Positions 1 through 9,804 of a stretch of 64,000 bases of DNA are shown here, piece after piece. Made by a program: the position numbers and the translations under genes. The notes beneath the pieces are model-generated. The model did no database searches. It had not been told where the DNA came from and was given only the letters and a program-made list of their open reading frames with translations. The DNA comes from Adiantum capillus-veneris (Eukaryota; Streptophyta; Polypodiopsida; Polypodiales; Pteridaceae): assembly GCA_014529385.2 (NCBI GenBank), contig CM043964.1:136417920-136481919 (forward strand), given 5' to 3'. Each line of letters begins with the position of its first letter. Positions within the stretch are counted from its first letter, which is position 1.

Positions 1-9
1 CTATCAATC

Positions 10-267
10 ATGGACGAATGGATGAAGGAATTCTCTGACTGGAGGACGGAAGAAGAGGAGACGAAGGAGGCACTAGCCGCTTTCATTGAGGTGCTACTGC
101 CAGGCTCCAGTGTCATCAGCATTCAAGAGGTAAATTCTCCATCTCGTGTCACTCGTTCTAACTATAAATTGAAAGCATCAGGTGGGAGGTTGGTGAAGTG
201 CCATCACTGTTGTCAACCAAGGCACACTCTCAATGAGTGCCAGCAACGAAGACATCGAAAGGGCTGA
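10..267 (+). pseudogene. Fragment with a CCHC zinc knuckle
   Basis: An 85-codon frame ends with CHHCCQPRHTLNEC, a perfect C-x2-C-x4-H-x4-C zinc knuckle as in retroelement Gag nucleocapsids. It lies about 1 kb upstream of the gag gene that has its own knuckle near 2050, so it is either an extra ORF of the same element or a remnant of another one. Frames between 270 and 1290 (for example 510-797) are not recognisable. Confidence 0.4.
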
Positions 268-1299
268 AGTCATCTACATCGATATTCATTACGAAAAAAT
301 CATTCACGTCAAGGAAGGGAAGCAAACGGTGAGACCTCTTTTCCCTAAAGAAACTGCAGTCAAAGATATAACTCCAAAGTGGCCTAAAAGGGCTGCTCGA
401 GCCAAAGGCAAGGAGGAGATAAGCCAGTCTGGAAACACATGACCCTCGAAAGGGAGAAGCATCTGGCCAAGCAAGTGCTTCAAGCTCAGAAAGCCGGGTT
501 GTACCCACTTTGTCAAGGAAGAAGTCATCCGAAGCTAAGCGGCGGAAGGTCGCCTACCGATTTGCACGACGCATGCGAGTGCTACCAATACACTTGGACA
601 ATCCGGAAGAAGAAGTGGTAAGAAGATTCCCATGTCCTAGAGAAGAGTGGTTCGGCTACTGCTCTTGCTGTTTTGGAAAGCGAGTGGAGGACCTTCCTCC
701 TCTCCCTGTACAACTTATCCTGAAGAAACTCTCCACCACGGGAGGAACCCAGTGGGCTGGGGACGAGTTGCAACTGAATGGAGTAGAATTCATGTAACAC
801 GCCAATTACGGAAATTACCTACAATTGCGGTTAGCCAAGAGGCTGGGAGTGGTCAGATGCCTCGCCATCACCCCGTACGTGTTGAGCAACGAAGGAAAGG
901 TAGAGCCCATGAAAGGTGACGACCTCTTGTAGATGTGCTGATTCATCAACACTGGCATGGTAAGAGTATAAGTAAGTATTCCACCCTCTGTGCATGATGG
1001 AAAACGAGCCGACGGCATTCCCGTTCAGATTCCTGCAGCATATGCATGTGAATATCTATGTAGATTGGAAAGTCTTCTACCAACAGAAGATCGTACACCT
1101 ATTCGGTGCGGCGGTACTAGGAGAAATCCTCAATTTCCCGAACCCTATCATTATCCCCATATTAGATTACCATCATTCCTTTAATGTCCCTATCTTTATC
1201 CTGTTTTAACATATCCACCCACCCCTGTAAAAAGCCGCTATGAGCCGCTACTGTTAATTTTTTTAAAAAAAAAGGTTTGTAATTTCCTTAGTCACCACC

Positions 1300-2300
1300 A
1301 TGGCAAGCGTTTCTTTCCCCACGTTCAGTGGAAAGAAGGGAGAGGATCTCACCACCGACTTTTTGGATGATTTCGACATTGCTTGTGTCGTCTCCAACAA
1401 AGATGACGACGTTTCACGACTTTGAATTTTTCCTCTAGTGATGAAAGTAGAGGCCAAGTCCTGGTATAATGCATTGCCCCAGGCTACCAAGAATGCATGG
1501 GATGTGTTAAGGGCTGCTTTTGTAAAGAGGTTTGGTGGAGACACAACCTCGGAGAAGCTATGGCAGCTACTGACAGAATTAAAGGAGGGAGGTCTGCTGG
1601 AGTATGCCACCTACGAGTCCAAATTTGTGGACTTATGGGAGAGATGGGTTGCCTCACTGGAGGAAGGTGAAGGAGCACCTAATTTCCTAAAGAAGGACCG
1701 TTTCATTGCTAGTCTATGGTCGCCACTTAGAGAGAAGGTGAAGGGAAGGTTTCCTGCAACATATGAGTTGGCAGTCGAAGTAGCCCGCCTTAAAGACAAG
1801 AAGTTGCGCATGCAAGCAAGAGTAAACGAGTCAGAGGAAACAAGCTCGGCCCGACCAACCCTAGTGGCTGCAACAGCCAATCATAGAGTCCAACCGCAGG
1901 AGGCATCAGAAGAACAGCAAGACCTGCTGAGTCGCATCACCACCCAACTAGAGAGTTTATATGTGCATCTGGTGCAGCAAGGGCATGCATCTGGTAGAAA
2001 CCCAGAACAAGGAAGGGGACAACAAAAGTAGAGCCCAGAGTACCACTGTTACAACTGCGGGGAAGATGGCCATGGAATGTACTACTGCCCACACCCGAGG
2101 AGACAGAATTTCAATAGAGGGGGGAGACAGAATCAAATCTCTCTGCCAAGAGCAAGACCACCACCACCTAGGCAGCCAGGACCAATCCCACCGGTCCAAA
2201 TCCTTTGACCACCTGTACAACAGCAACCACCACCCCAACCTCTCATTCCGCCACTACCCCACCACCTGCTGTGAACCAAGCGGTGAGTGTTATTAGCTTG
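1300..2300 (+). pseudogene. gag: gag of the Tat-like element
   Basis: Gag forms the virus-like particle and binds the RNA. An ATG at 1300 begins MASVSFPTFSGKKGED; this frame stops near 1424 and the capsid homology continues from about 1432 in another frame (AKSWYNALPQATKNAWDVLR...AFVKRFGG), typical of the retrotransposon gag family (WY..L, W..L...F). The 1438-2031 frame ends at TAG 2029. Directly after this stop, in the same frame, lies the nucleocapsid knuckle CYNCGEDGHGMYYC at about 2050-2091. So the gene has one frameshift and one nonsense codon separating capsid from nucleocapsid. A proline-rich tract follows to about 2270. Confidence 0.75.
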
Positions 2301-2726
2301 GAAGCTAAAGGGAAGGTGAAGGTAGAAGAATCAGCTCGAGAGAAGCACAAAGGAAAAGCGAAGGTAGAAGAAGTGGATGCTATGGGAGTGAAACGTGCGA
2401 GGCACGAGGAGGCATCTCAAAGAGAAGAGAAGATGAAAGGAAAGGCCGAGTCTAGCAAGCAAGCAGCTAAACCGTGACGGAAGATAGACATCGTGGACTT
2501 CTCACTAGGTGATTATGCAAAACCCTATGATTTAGTTCAGGATGTGTTAATGCAGGGCCCGAAGATAACTTGGCTCCAATTACTCCACCTTGCACCCAGA
2601 ATGAGGAGGCAATGGACGAAAATGGTAAGTACCAGGAAATCAAGACCCAGGATAGCTGGGGCTATCTCTGGGAGGGATCTTGACGACATCCTGCCAACCA
2701 TGGACGCTCACATCAAGGGGCAATGA
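2205..2726 (+). pseudogene. gag-pol linker of the Tat-like element
   Basis: Two short frames hold a charged, Lys/Glu-rich stretch (2281-2477), then a segment resembling the region that precedes the protease in plant gypsy polyproteins (YDLVQDVLMQGPKITWLQLL at about 2526-2585, with P..R further on). They are separated by a stop at 2475 and a frame change, and the second ends with TGA at 2724, in frame with the protease that follows. Function beyond polyprotein spacing cannot be read. Confidence 0.5.
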
Positions 2727-3746
2727 ATTTCAAACGTCTACATAGATGGTGGCACGCAAATATGTGTCATGAGTGAAAAGATGATGCACCATCTAGGTCT
2801 AGAGGTAAGTAGGCCGGCACCCTGCCGAGCCAAGATGGCAAACAATGTAAGAGTGAAATACGTAGGCATTGTAAATGCGGTCAAAGTAAAAGCATTTAAT
2901 ACAGAAGTGGAGGTAGACATCTTCGTCATGCCACACAAAGGGGAGGGCTACCCCATCATTCTTGGGAGGCCTTGGCTTATGGCTATGGAAGCTAAACAAG
3001 ACTGGAGCACCGGGATGATCCAGATGAAGGATGCTAAAGGGAAGTCCATATTCTACAACATGAGGACTGGAAAGCAGTGCAACATGATCTTGGAGGCTTC
3101 AGAAGACAATTCCACCAGCGACTACTCGTCTACCTCAGAAGAAGAGACGACCACCACCGACGGAAGTGACAGTAGCATCGAAGTAATGGGAGTCATTCTT
3201 AAAGACCCAAATAGATTAACACGATCTGAAACAACCTCGACCAACCAAGAGGGATCATCAGGTATGCAGTCCTTGGAGGATGCAGGTAAGCTACAAAAAA
3301 TGCTCTCAAATGAGCTAACCAATGAAGAAAGAAAGGAGTACGTCTCCATGCTAGGTAACTTCACTACTTTGTTCATTGATGTCTATGATAAGATCACAGG
3401 AATTACAGTAGTACAACACCACATAAAGCTCAAGGAAGGCAGTACACATGTAGTACAAAAGCTCAGAAGACTTGGAGTAATCCAACAAGAGGCATTGCTT
3501 CAAGAAGTGAGAAGTTTGCTACAAGCAGGTTTCATCTATCTTGTCGAAGACTCAGAATGGGTCTCCCCAGTAGCAGTCACACCAAAAAAAAATGGTAAGT
3601 GGAGAGTCTATGTGGATTATAAACCTCTCAATGCAGCCATGAAGAGGGACCACTTTCCCCTCCCATTCGAGGATGAATACTCAATGAAGTGGCAGGTCAC
3701 GAGCGATACACAGTATGCGATGGCTACTAGGATACTTCCATATTAA
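2727..3746 (+). pseudogene. pol: pol: aspartic protease and N-terminal reverse transcriptase
   Basis: The frame opens after a TGA at 2724. VYIDGGTQICVM (about 2738-2773) is the retropepsin active-site region, with DGG in place of the more usual DTG/DSG; ILGRPWL follows at about 2959. An acidic Ser/Glu-rich spacer (3110-3290) leads into the RT fingers (SPVAVTPKKNGKWRVYVDYK at about 3565-3624). The frame ends at 3746 because of at least one frameshift next to RT motif A: GAT-GGC-TAC, the expected Asp-Gly-Tyr, is present near 3719 in a different frame. Confidence 0.75.
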
Positions 3747-4281
3747 CATTGCAGAGGAGGATAAGAAGAAGACAACCTTCATCACACCTTGGGGATGTTT
3801 TGCCTACAGAGTGATGCCGTTTGGCCTCACTAACACCCCGGCCACGTTTCAACGCTATGTGACTTTTTTTTTCCAACCCTACTTTGGAACATCAATACGG
3901 GTTTTCATAGATGATTTTTGCATTTATAGCTCACGAGCCCTTCATTTAAGCAAAGTCTATGATGGCTTAACCAGGTTGCAAACCTTGGGTGGCCAACTCA
4001 ACGTGGACAAGTGTCACATTGGTGAGAGCAAAGTCACTCTCCTTGGTCATGTAATTTCAGCAAAAGGAATCGAGGCTGACCCTAGCAAGATTCAGGCCCT
4101 AGTATCTCTATCGTCACCCACCACCGCCAAGCAGAAGGTTTCTTTTCTTCAGAAGGTAAGATACTTAAGCAGGTTCATTCATCAGCTATCTCAAGTGGTC
4201 CTCCCCCTACAACAACTCACCCAGAGGGATGTCTTCTCATGGAGTGAGAAGAAGAGAATGAGCAGCAGTTTACTGAGGTGA
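3715..4281 (+). pseudogene. pol: pol: reverse transcriptase palm and thumb
   Basis: RT copies the element RNA into DNA. This frame has GYFHINIAEEDKKKTTF, then [17 protein letters not shown] (motif B region), and VFIDDFCIYS containing the catalytic Asp pair (IDD form of the usual YxDD). LLGHVIS and the start of the connection to RNase H follow. It overlaps the preceding frame by a frameshift and the next one at 4278, so no single frame covers the RT. Confidence 0.8.
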
Positions 4282-5246
4282 AGCAAATCCTAGCTAAGCT
4301 TCCCACTATTTCACCTCCTAAGTGGGACGAACCATTTTATGTGAACCCTAGTGTGGGAAGTGATACACTCGGAGCAGTGCTAATGCAAAAGGAAACCAAA
4401 ACTTCTTTCATGCGCCCTATTTACTTCTCTAGTCATGTCATGACCCCGTCAGAAAAAGGATTTACCGAAGTAGAACATGTGGTTCTGGCACTAATGTTTG
4501 CTACCACAAAGGTCCGCTCCTATCTCCTGCCTAGACCCTTTGTAATCCTGACAATGGAGGAGGTTTTCCCATATGTAATGCGACACATGGATATCTCATC
4601 TAGGATCTCAAAGTGGTTAATTAGACTACAAGAGTTTGACTACACCATGCAAGTAGAGAACTCCACCAGGGCTAGTTTAGCCGGAATTCTCACTCATCGC
4701 CATTATGAGAAGAAGCTGAAGGTCAACACGAAAGCAAAGGACGAAACACCAACGATAGGAAGTCCTAGGATAGAGAGAGCTCACTCTCTTTTCTTTGACG
4801 GAGCATACAAGAGAACAATGGATCAGTCTGCAGTAGGCATGGTCATTTTCAATGAACGACAAGAAAGAATATTCTCCATGGGGCAGTTATTACACTCCCA
4901 CTCCAACAATGAAGCAGAATATGCAGCCCTAATTCTTGGGTTGGAACAATGTATTTCATAAAGAATTCAGCACCTAAATGTGTTCGACGACGCTTTTCTT
5001 TTGATAAGGCAGATAAATGGCACCTGGGATTGTAAAAATCAGGTTTTACTTGGTCAACTTCGCCAAGTTAAGGACCTTCTAAAGAAGTTTGAAGCAGTGA
5101 AACTATTCCATATCCCCATAGCAAAAAATCAAGAGGCAGATGCGCTAGCTAAAGAAAGAATACAAGACGTTCCCGTAGGGGCTATCAAATTAAAACTACC
5201 CTCTTCCAAGGTCATGATGCTATGCCTAATGTCATCAGTTTTCTAG
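4278..5246 (+). pseudogene. pol: pol: RNase H and second archaeal-type RNase H
   Basis: First RNase H region: PFYVNPSVGSDTLGAVLMQ, where the usual D/A of the DAS motif is altered, then EKGFTEVEHVVLAL. The second domain begins with HSLFFDGAYKRTMDQSA (about 4783) and contains NNEAEYAALILGLE (about 4909). After a stop at 4959 it continues at 4980 with a region usually reading G-D-A; here it reads FDDAFLLIRQINGTW. HIPIAKNQEADALA (about 5110) closes the domain. The FDGA, NEAEYAAL and N-x-x-ADALA motifs mark the extra RNase H of the Tat clade. Broken by one stop, with a frame change to integrase. Confidence 0.75.
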
Positions 5247-6553
5247 ATACAGGAGAATGTCCAGCAGGACACACCAAAGGCCAAAAAAACTGGCTGGTAA
5301 GGAAGGCTACTAGGTACCGCTTTATAGACGACCACTTGTATTGTAAGGGCAAAGATCAAATTCTCAGGCGAGTGCCAACCTCCAGTGAAATCACAGAGGT
5401 AATTTCAAGTTGCCATGACGACGTCTGCGGCGGTCATTTTGCTCTAGATATCACCAGTAGGAAGATTCTACATGCAGGATACTTTTGGCCTAGTTTGAAC
5501 AAGGATGTACACCATTGGTGTAAAACATGCAAGGCTTGTCAAGTGGTCAGTGATCGCACGTTGACCTACGAGCCACAAACCCCTATCATTTCATATGGTC
5601 CTTTTGAGAAATGGGGAATAGATGCAATCGATCCTTTACCAAGGGCCCAATCAAGTAAACTGTACATCATAGTGGGTGTAGACTACATGACTCGATGGGC
5701 AGAAGCAACGGCCTCCACCCGCATTACAGCCCAAGAGGTGGCAAAGTTCATTTTTGAGCATATCGTTTGCCGTTTTGGCACTCCTCTTGAGATAATATCA
5801 GATAGAGGATCAGGATTCAGAGGTGATTTGGTGGGAGAACTGATGAAGAAGTTAGGCATCACACGTCGGCATTCCACACCATACTATCCACAATGCAATG
5901 GTCTGGTAGAGAAGGTAAATGGAATGATTTGCAAAATCATCACAAAACACGTAAACAACCACACAGGGGACTGGGATAAACATCTCATGGCAGCTCTTTG
6001 GGCCTACAGAACAATGTTCCGAACATCACTAGGTTTCACTCCTTTCCATCTAGTTTATGGGAAGGAGGAAATTCTACCCATTGAGGTACAAATAGCCAGC
6101 TTACGAGTTTTGGCTAGCCAGACACATCGTCCAATTGTAAACCTTCGAAACCACATCTTGGATCTGGAGAGACTCCAACTGGATAGGGAAGAAGCAATCA
6201 ATCACTATGCAGCACAGGTAGAACGATGCCGGCTCACTTTCAATCAAGGGCTTAAAGAAAAGGGACTGGAAAGAGGCATATTAGTATTGCGATATGACAA
6301 CAGATTTGACACTAGGAAGGATAAGAAATTTCAACCCAGATGGGAAGGGCCATTCATCAACAAGAAACGCTATGACAACGGCAGCTATAAGCTGATGGAA
6401 GCAGATGGGAGAATTCACAAGACTAGGGTCAATGGATGGAGACTGAAAAGGTATTTTCTTAGGTTTGACCCAGAATTTGTGCTAGACATTCCACAGGAGG
6501 GAGAACCCTCTAACTCTACAGCTGAGGAAGCAGAAGAAGGGCTAGAATCATGA
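5222..6553 (+). CDS. int: Integrase of the Tat-like Ty3/gypsy element
   Basis: Open frame of 443 codons. Integrase inserts the cDNA into host chromatin. The N-terminal HHCC zinc-binding module is visible (His at CHDDVCGGH, Cys pair at CKTCKAC). The catalytic core has D in GIDAIDPLP, D in IISDRGSGF and E in GLVEKVNGM, with normal D-D-35-E spacing, so all three catalytic residues remain. The C-terminal part has a GPF..KKRYDNGSYKL block; no chromodomain is seen. The ATG at 5222 is merely the first in the frame: in a live element this would be released from the polyprotein, and here it is in another frame than the upstream RNase H, so expression as part of Pol is lost. Confidence 0.85.
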   Translation: MPNVISFLDTGECPAGHTKGQKNWLVRKATRYRFIDDHLYCKGKDQILRRVPTSSEITEVISSCHDDVCGGHFALDITSRKILHAGYFWPSLNKDVHHWCKTCKACQVVSDRTLTYEPQTPIISYGPFEKWGIDAIDPLPRAQSSKLYIIVGVDYMTRWAEATASTRITAQEVAKFIFEHIVCRFGTPLEIISDRGSGFRGDLVGELMKKLGITRRHSTPYYPQCNGLVEKVNGMICKIITKHVNNHTGDWDKHLMAALWAYRTMFRTSLGFTPFHLVYGKEEILPIEVQIASLRVLASQTHRPIVNLRNHILDLERLQLDREEAINHYAAQVERCRLTFNQGLKEKGLERGILVLRYDNRFDTRKDKKFQPRWEGPFINKKRYDNGSYKLMEADGRIHKTRVNGWRLKRYFLRFDPEFVLDIPQEGEPSNSTAEEAEEGLES

Positions 6554-6603
6554 ATGCCTCTAGTCAAAGGGAGAGGGCTAATGATAGCCCACTTTCAAAA
6601 ATC

Positions 6604-7219
6604 AAAGAAAAAAAAAGAAGAAAAACTTAATCCCCCCCCCCCCGCCCAACGGGCATTGGATAAAATAATACCCCCTCTCTCTCTCTCTCATTTTCCCTAC
6701 ATACCTCTCTCTAATATCCTCTCTCCCAAATTCACCCCCATTCTCATTACCCCCCCCCCCCCCCCCCCCCGGGCCAGGCGCAAACTTTGAGCACTCACCC
6801 CCCTACCCCTCTCTCGTGCTTCCTTAAGCTCCCATGCAAGACATTAGATACTATTCCCTCTCTCTCTCACCCACGCATCTCCCCTACCCCACTCCATTGC
6901 CAAAACCCCCCCCCCCCTTCCTTCACTCTCTTGTCCGGCGGCACACAAGGCGCGGACCTCACCCTCTCTCTCCCTCACTCTCTCTCTCTCTCTCTCTCTC
7001 ACGAGCCCCTGAAGGCGCCGAAAACACTCCCTCTCTCTCCGTTATCCACACACACTCCCTCCCTTACACAACCTCTCTACCCACACACCCTACCCTATCC
7101 CTCTCCCTCTCACACTCTCTCCTTCTCTCAGCCCGAAGGCGCAGGTCTCTATCCCTCTGTATCTCTCTCTCCCTCTCGGGCACTCAGGCTGCAGTAGAAA
7201 CTCTCTCTCTCTCTCTCTC

Positions 7220-7257
<38 letters not shown>

Positions 7258-7517
7258 ATACACCCCGCCCTCCTCCCCTCTGGCGCTGTGCACGAGTCCT
7301 CAACAGAAACTCTCTCTCTCTCTTCCTCCCAGGCGCTCAGGCCGCAACAGACCGTCTCTCTCTCTCTCCACACACACCATATCCACACACAACATATCCA
7401 CACACACAATACACACACATACACACCGACACTCTCTCTCTCTCTGACCCCATCTTCCCCCCCATCCGCCTCGCGTAGTTTAGCAGGCAGCCGGCCGTCA
7501 ACCATCGACGAAAAAAA

Positions 7518-7560
<43 letters not shown>
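6604..7560. repeat. Low-complexity tract: poly-C, (CT)n, (CA)n, (TA)n
   Basis: Poly-C runs at about 6633-6644 and 6751-6770; long interrupted (CT)n from 6670 to 7470; (CA)n at 7223-7257; (TA)n at 7521-7557. Between the dinucleotide runs a loosely repeated module recurs (GGCGC-containing 20-30 bp, then CT run, then CA run, roughly 100-130 bp per copy). Long open frames here encode only Ser-Leu or His-Thr repeats and are not genes. The tract could belong to the 3' untranslated part or LTR of the gypsy element. Confidence 0.85.
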
Positions 7561-8056
7561 ATATATTAATATTAAGCCCCCTTTCCACGCACGTTTACGT
7601 GCACACACCCGCCCTCATGCACCAATACATACACACACACGCATATACGCACCGCACCACAAATACAAAAAACCAAAGGTTTATGACTACGACATCGACA
7701 AAAAGAAGAAGGATCCAAAGCACGCGCCGTCAACAACAAAAAGAGAAAATGCGCCAAAGGCATGTCCCGGCCGACCCCGAAAAGAAATACGCTCGACATC
7801 GACGCACCGGCAGCACACCATTCACCGGCAACACGCAACCATGAAGCCATTCCAATAATATAAGTTATTTTCATCATTATCTTCAGTTTTCACCCGAGCC
7901 ATTGTAAATTCCCATTTTTTGTAAATATCCTCTCTCTAGGTGATGGTCACAAAGGCCCACCTAGAGATTCCCTTCTTTTAATAACCTCCCAAAACAAAAC
8001 AAGGGTCAACCACACCAGGCCCACCACTTGCTTTGTCTCCCCGATTAAGGTTACCC
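7561..8056. other. No gene seen; target region of the first CACTA insertion
   Basis: A-rich and CA-rich sequence without a recognisable frame. It runs up to the TAA target duplication at 8057-8059 and its continuation is the DNA after 15695. There a TATA-like CCTATAAATTGG lies at about 15730, so the CACTA element may have landed in a retroelement LTR. Confidence 0.4.
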
Positions 8057-8059
8057 TAA

Positions 8060-8222
8060 CACTACAAGAGGCTCTTCACATTAGCGACGCTCACACAGCG
8101 ACGCTCAAAAAAAAAAATTCCCGGCGTCGCTATGAGCGTCGCTATGAGCGTCGCAAATTTACAAAGAAATTTGCGACGCTTATAGCGACGCTCATAGCGA
8201 CGCCAGCTGGGGTAAGAAAAAT
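8060..8222 (+). repeat. 5' terminal inverted repeat and subterminal palindrome, CACTA copy 1
   Basis: After the 12-bp terminal repeat come direct AGCGACGCTC units, an A run, then GGCGTCGCTATGAGCGTCGC units that pair with an inverted set (GCGACGCTTATAGCGACGC), giving a stem of about 50 bp centred near 8160. In En/Spm such subterminal motifs bind the TNPA-type protein; that role is inferred here. Confidence 0.8.
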
Positions 8223-8291
8223 AACCGAGCGCGCCCAAAAACTCAGATCTCAGATCTGAGTTTTTCGACGCCCTCAAGCAAAGAGCAGGTA

Positions 8292-8294
8292 ACG

Positions 8295-8334
<40 letters not shown>

Positions 8335-8335
8335 C

Positions 8336-8374
<39 letters not shown>

Positions 8375-8495
8375 GAGAGGAAGGAGAGACAGGTATGCTC
8401 CTTCCCTCTCCTCATTCTCATGTTCCCTTCCTCTCTTTCTCTCTCCCTCGCTCTCTCTCACACACACACACACATACACACACACATATAGTGTT

Positions 8496-8541
<46 letters not shown>

Positions 8542-8760
8542 CAAAAACGCACACACATACATAAACAAAGAATGCACACACACATTGAGAGAGAAAAAGA
8601 GAGAGAGAGCATGCATAAACAAAAAACGCACGCATTGAGAGAGGAAAAGAGAGAGAGAACATGCATAAACAAAAAACGCACACATTGAGAGAGGAAAAGA
8701 GAAAGAAAACATGCATACGATCCAAAAAAACGCACACACATTGAGAGAAAAAGAAAGAGA
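8292..8760. repeat. Microsatellites in the CACTA copy 1 leader
   Basis: (CT)n at 8299-8331, (CA)n at 8340-8371, (GA)n at 8497-8539, then three copies of a unit of about 55 bp (CATGCATAAACAAAAAACGC plus ATTGAGAGAGGAAAAGAG) from 8570 to 8750. Copy 2 has the same arrangement at 40396-40850 with different tract lengths. Confidence 0.85.
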
Positions 8761-9114
8761 AACTAAGGGAGCGTCGTAGGAAACTAATTAAAATTAAAAG
8801 ACCTAAAGATCTAGCCGACGAGGAGTTGAACTGAAGACCTATTATTCAAGAGAGAAATGGCATAATCAATCTATCATACTTGGCATGGGTGATAGAAAGG
8901 TTATACCATTTATCTCTTTTTATTGGCACACACATCCACACACGCGCACACACACAGGAAGAAGAGAGTTATAACGTCGTAGGAAACTATTTTAAAAGAC
9001 GTTAAAGATTAGGTTATATGTAGACTTACATTAAATTAGATTTAGGTTTATTTTTAACTAGATTTACATTTATTTAAGCTAGATTTAGATTTATGTTATA
9101 TTAGATTAGATGCG

Positions 9115-9324
9115 GGTCTCCATAGACTGCGATGCCTGCATGAAGCGGGTGAAGAAAGCCCTCAATGGAATATAGGGTATTGCTGCCTTCACTCATAGTG
9201 GGCTCCGTCGATCCAAAAGTACTGGTGAAATGTCTTCAGAAGATAGGGAAGAAGGTGGATCTTCAGGGCGGCAAGAGTCACTACATCCCCGACACAATGA
9301 CCATCTAGACAACCTCTAGTCATT
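9115..9324 (+). pseudogene. Captured HIPP-type (heavy-metal-associated domain) gene fragment, CACTA copy 1
   Basis: Frame 1 reads SIDCDACMKRVKKALNGI, the metal-binding loop (C-x-x-C) and first helix of an HMA domain, then a stop. From about 9205 another frame reads VGSVDPKVLVKCLQKIGKKV, the second half of the same fold. This is the domain layout of plant HIPP/metallochaperone proteins, which bind heavy metals through the two cysteines. The piece is non-transposon sequence inside the transposon leader, is frame-disrupted, and stops at 9324 where copy 2 continues into a CaaX tail. Copy 1 has GTG to ATA-type changes but is otherwise nearly identical to copy 2, so capture preceded the split of the two copies. 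Confidence 0.75.
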
Positions 9325-9692
9325 AGACTTACGTTAAATTAGATTTAGCTTTATTTTTAGTTAGATTTACGTTTATTTAGATTTACGCTTATTTACGTTA
9401 GATCGAGTCCACGCAAGAATTACTTACGGTTTAGGGTTTAGAGTTAGACGAACAGTGAAAAGATCTACTGTGAAAAGATGTTAAGATGAAGTGAAGTGCT
9501 ACAGCTAGAGAAGAGGCAAAGGGATTTTGTCCACTACATGCAGTATCATGTAGACGTGGGTGTCTAGATTTCTTGTACCCACAAATATAGGTATTGACCA
9601 ATAAAGACGAGATTATAACCCGGTGGTTCTGATCTCCGTGCACCTCTAGACCGAGGTGTGCGGGGATTGGACATGACTAGAGAATGTGAGGT

Positions 9693-9742
<50 letters not shown>

Positions 9743-9804
9743 GACGAAGAATGCCAATAGAATATTAAATTTGTTGTCTAGGTTATAAGTTTTTTATCCT
9801 CATT
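9325..9804 (+). promoter_or_regulatory. Leader upstream of the transposase start, CACTA copy 1
   Basis: AT-rich sequence with repeated AGATTTACGTTTA-like words, then a (GA)n tract at 9693-9740 and the transposase ATG at 9805. It is shared with copy 2. No clear TATA box could be assigned. Confidence 0.35.

Larger units (their letters stand above)
1..6600 (+). mobile_element. Ty3/gypsy retrotransposon, Tat-like, degenerate and cut by the window edge
   Basis: The + strand carries, in order, gag with a CCHC knuckle, an aspartic-protease region, reverse transcriptase, RNase H, a second archaeal-type RNase H and an integrase. That order with two RNase H domains is known for the Tat lineage of plant Ty3/gypsy elements (Ogre, Retand and relatives). 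The polyprotein is broken by several frameshifts and in-frame stops, but the integrase frame is open. No LTR or primer-binding site could be placed. The left part lies outside the window, and the 3' LTR, if present, would lie in the low-complexity DNA after 6600 and may be split by the CACTA element at 8060. Confidence 0.85.

Noticed and set aside
6787-7569. Several long open frames rich in Ser-Leu, His-Thr or Cys-Val repeats (also at 8243-8741, 16000-16360, 17740-18170, 30190-30500, 40346-40830, 52190-52660)
   Set aside because: They are translations of (CT)n, (CA)n and (GA)n tracts in several frames and both strands; no family or codon signal.
8810-8890. Possible tRNA-like or SINE promoter (box B-like GAGTTCAACTCC on the minus strand) in both CACTA leaders
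   Set aside because: No convincing A box at the right spacing and no cloverleaf could be drawn by eye.
9000-9110. Telomere-like AGATTTAGGTTTA words in the CACTA leader
   Set aside because: Units are irregular and AT-rich and do not form TTTAGGG arrays; ordinary low-complexity DNA.
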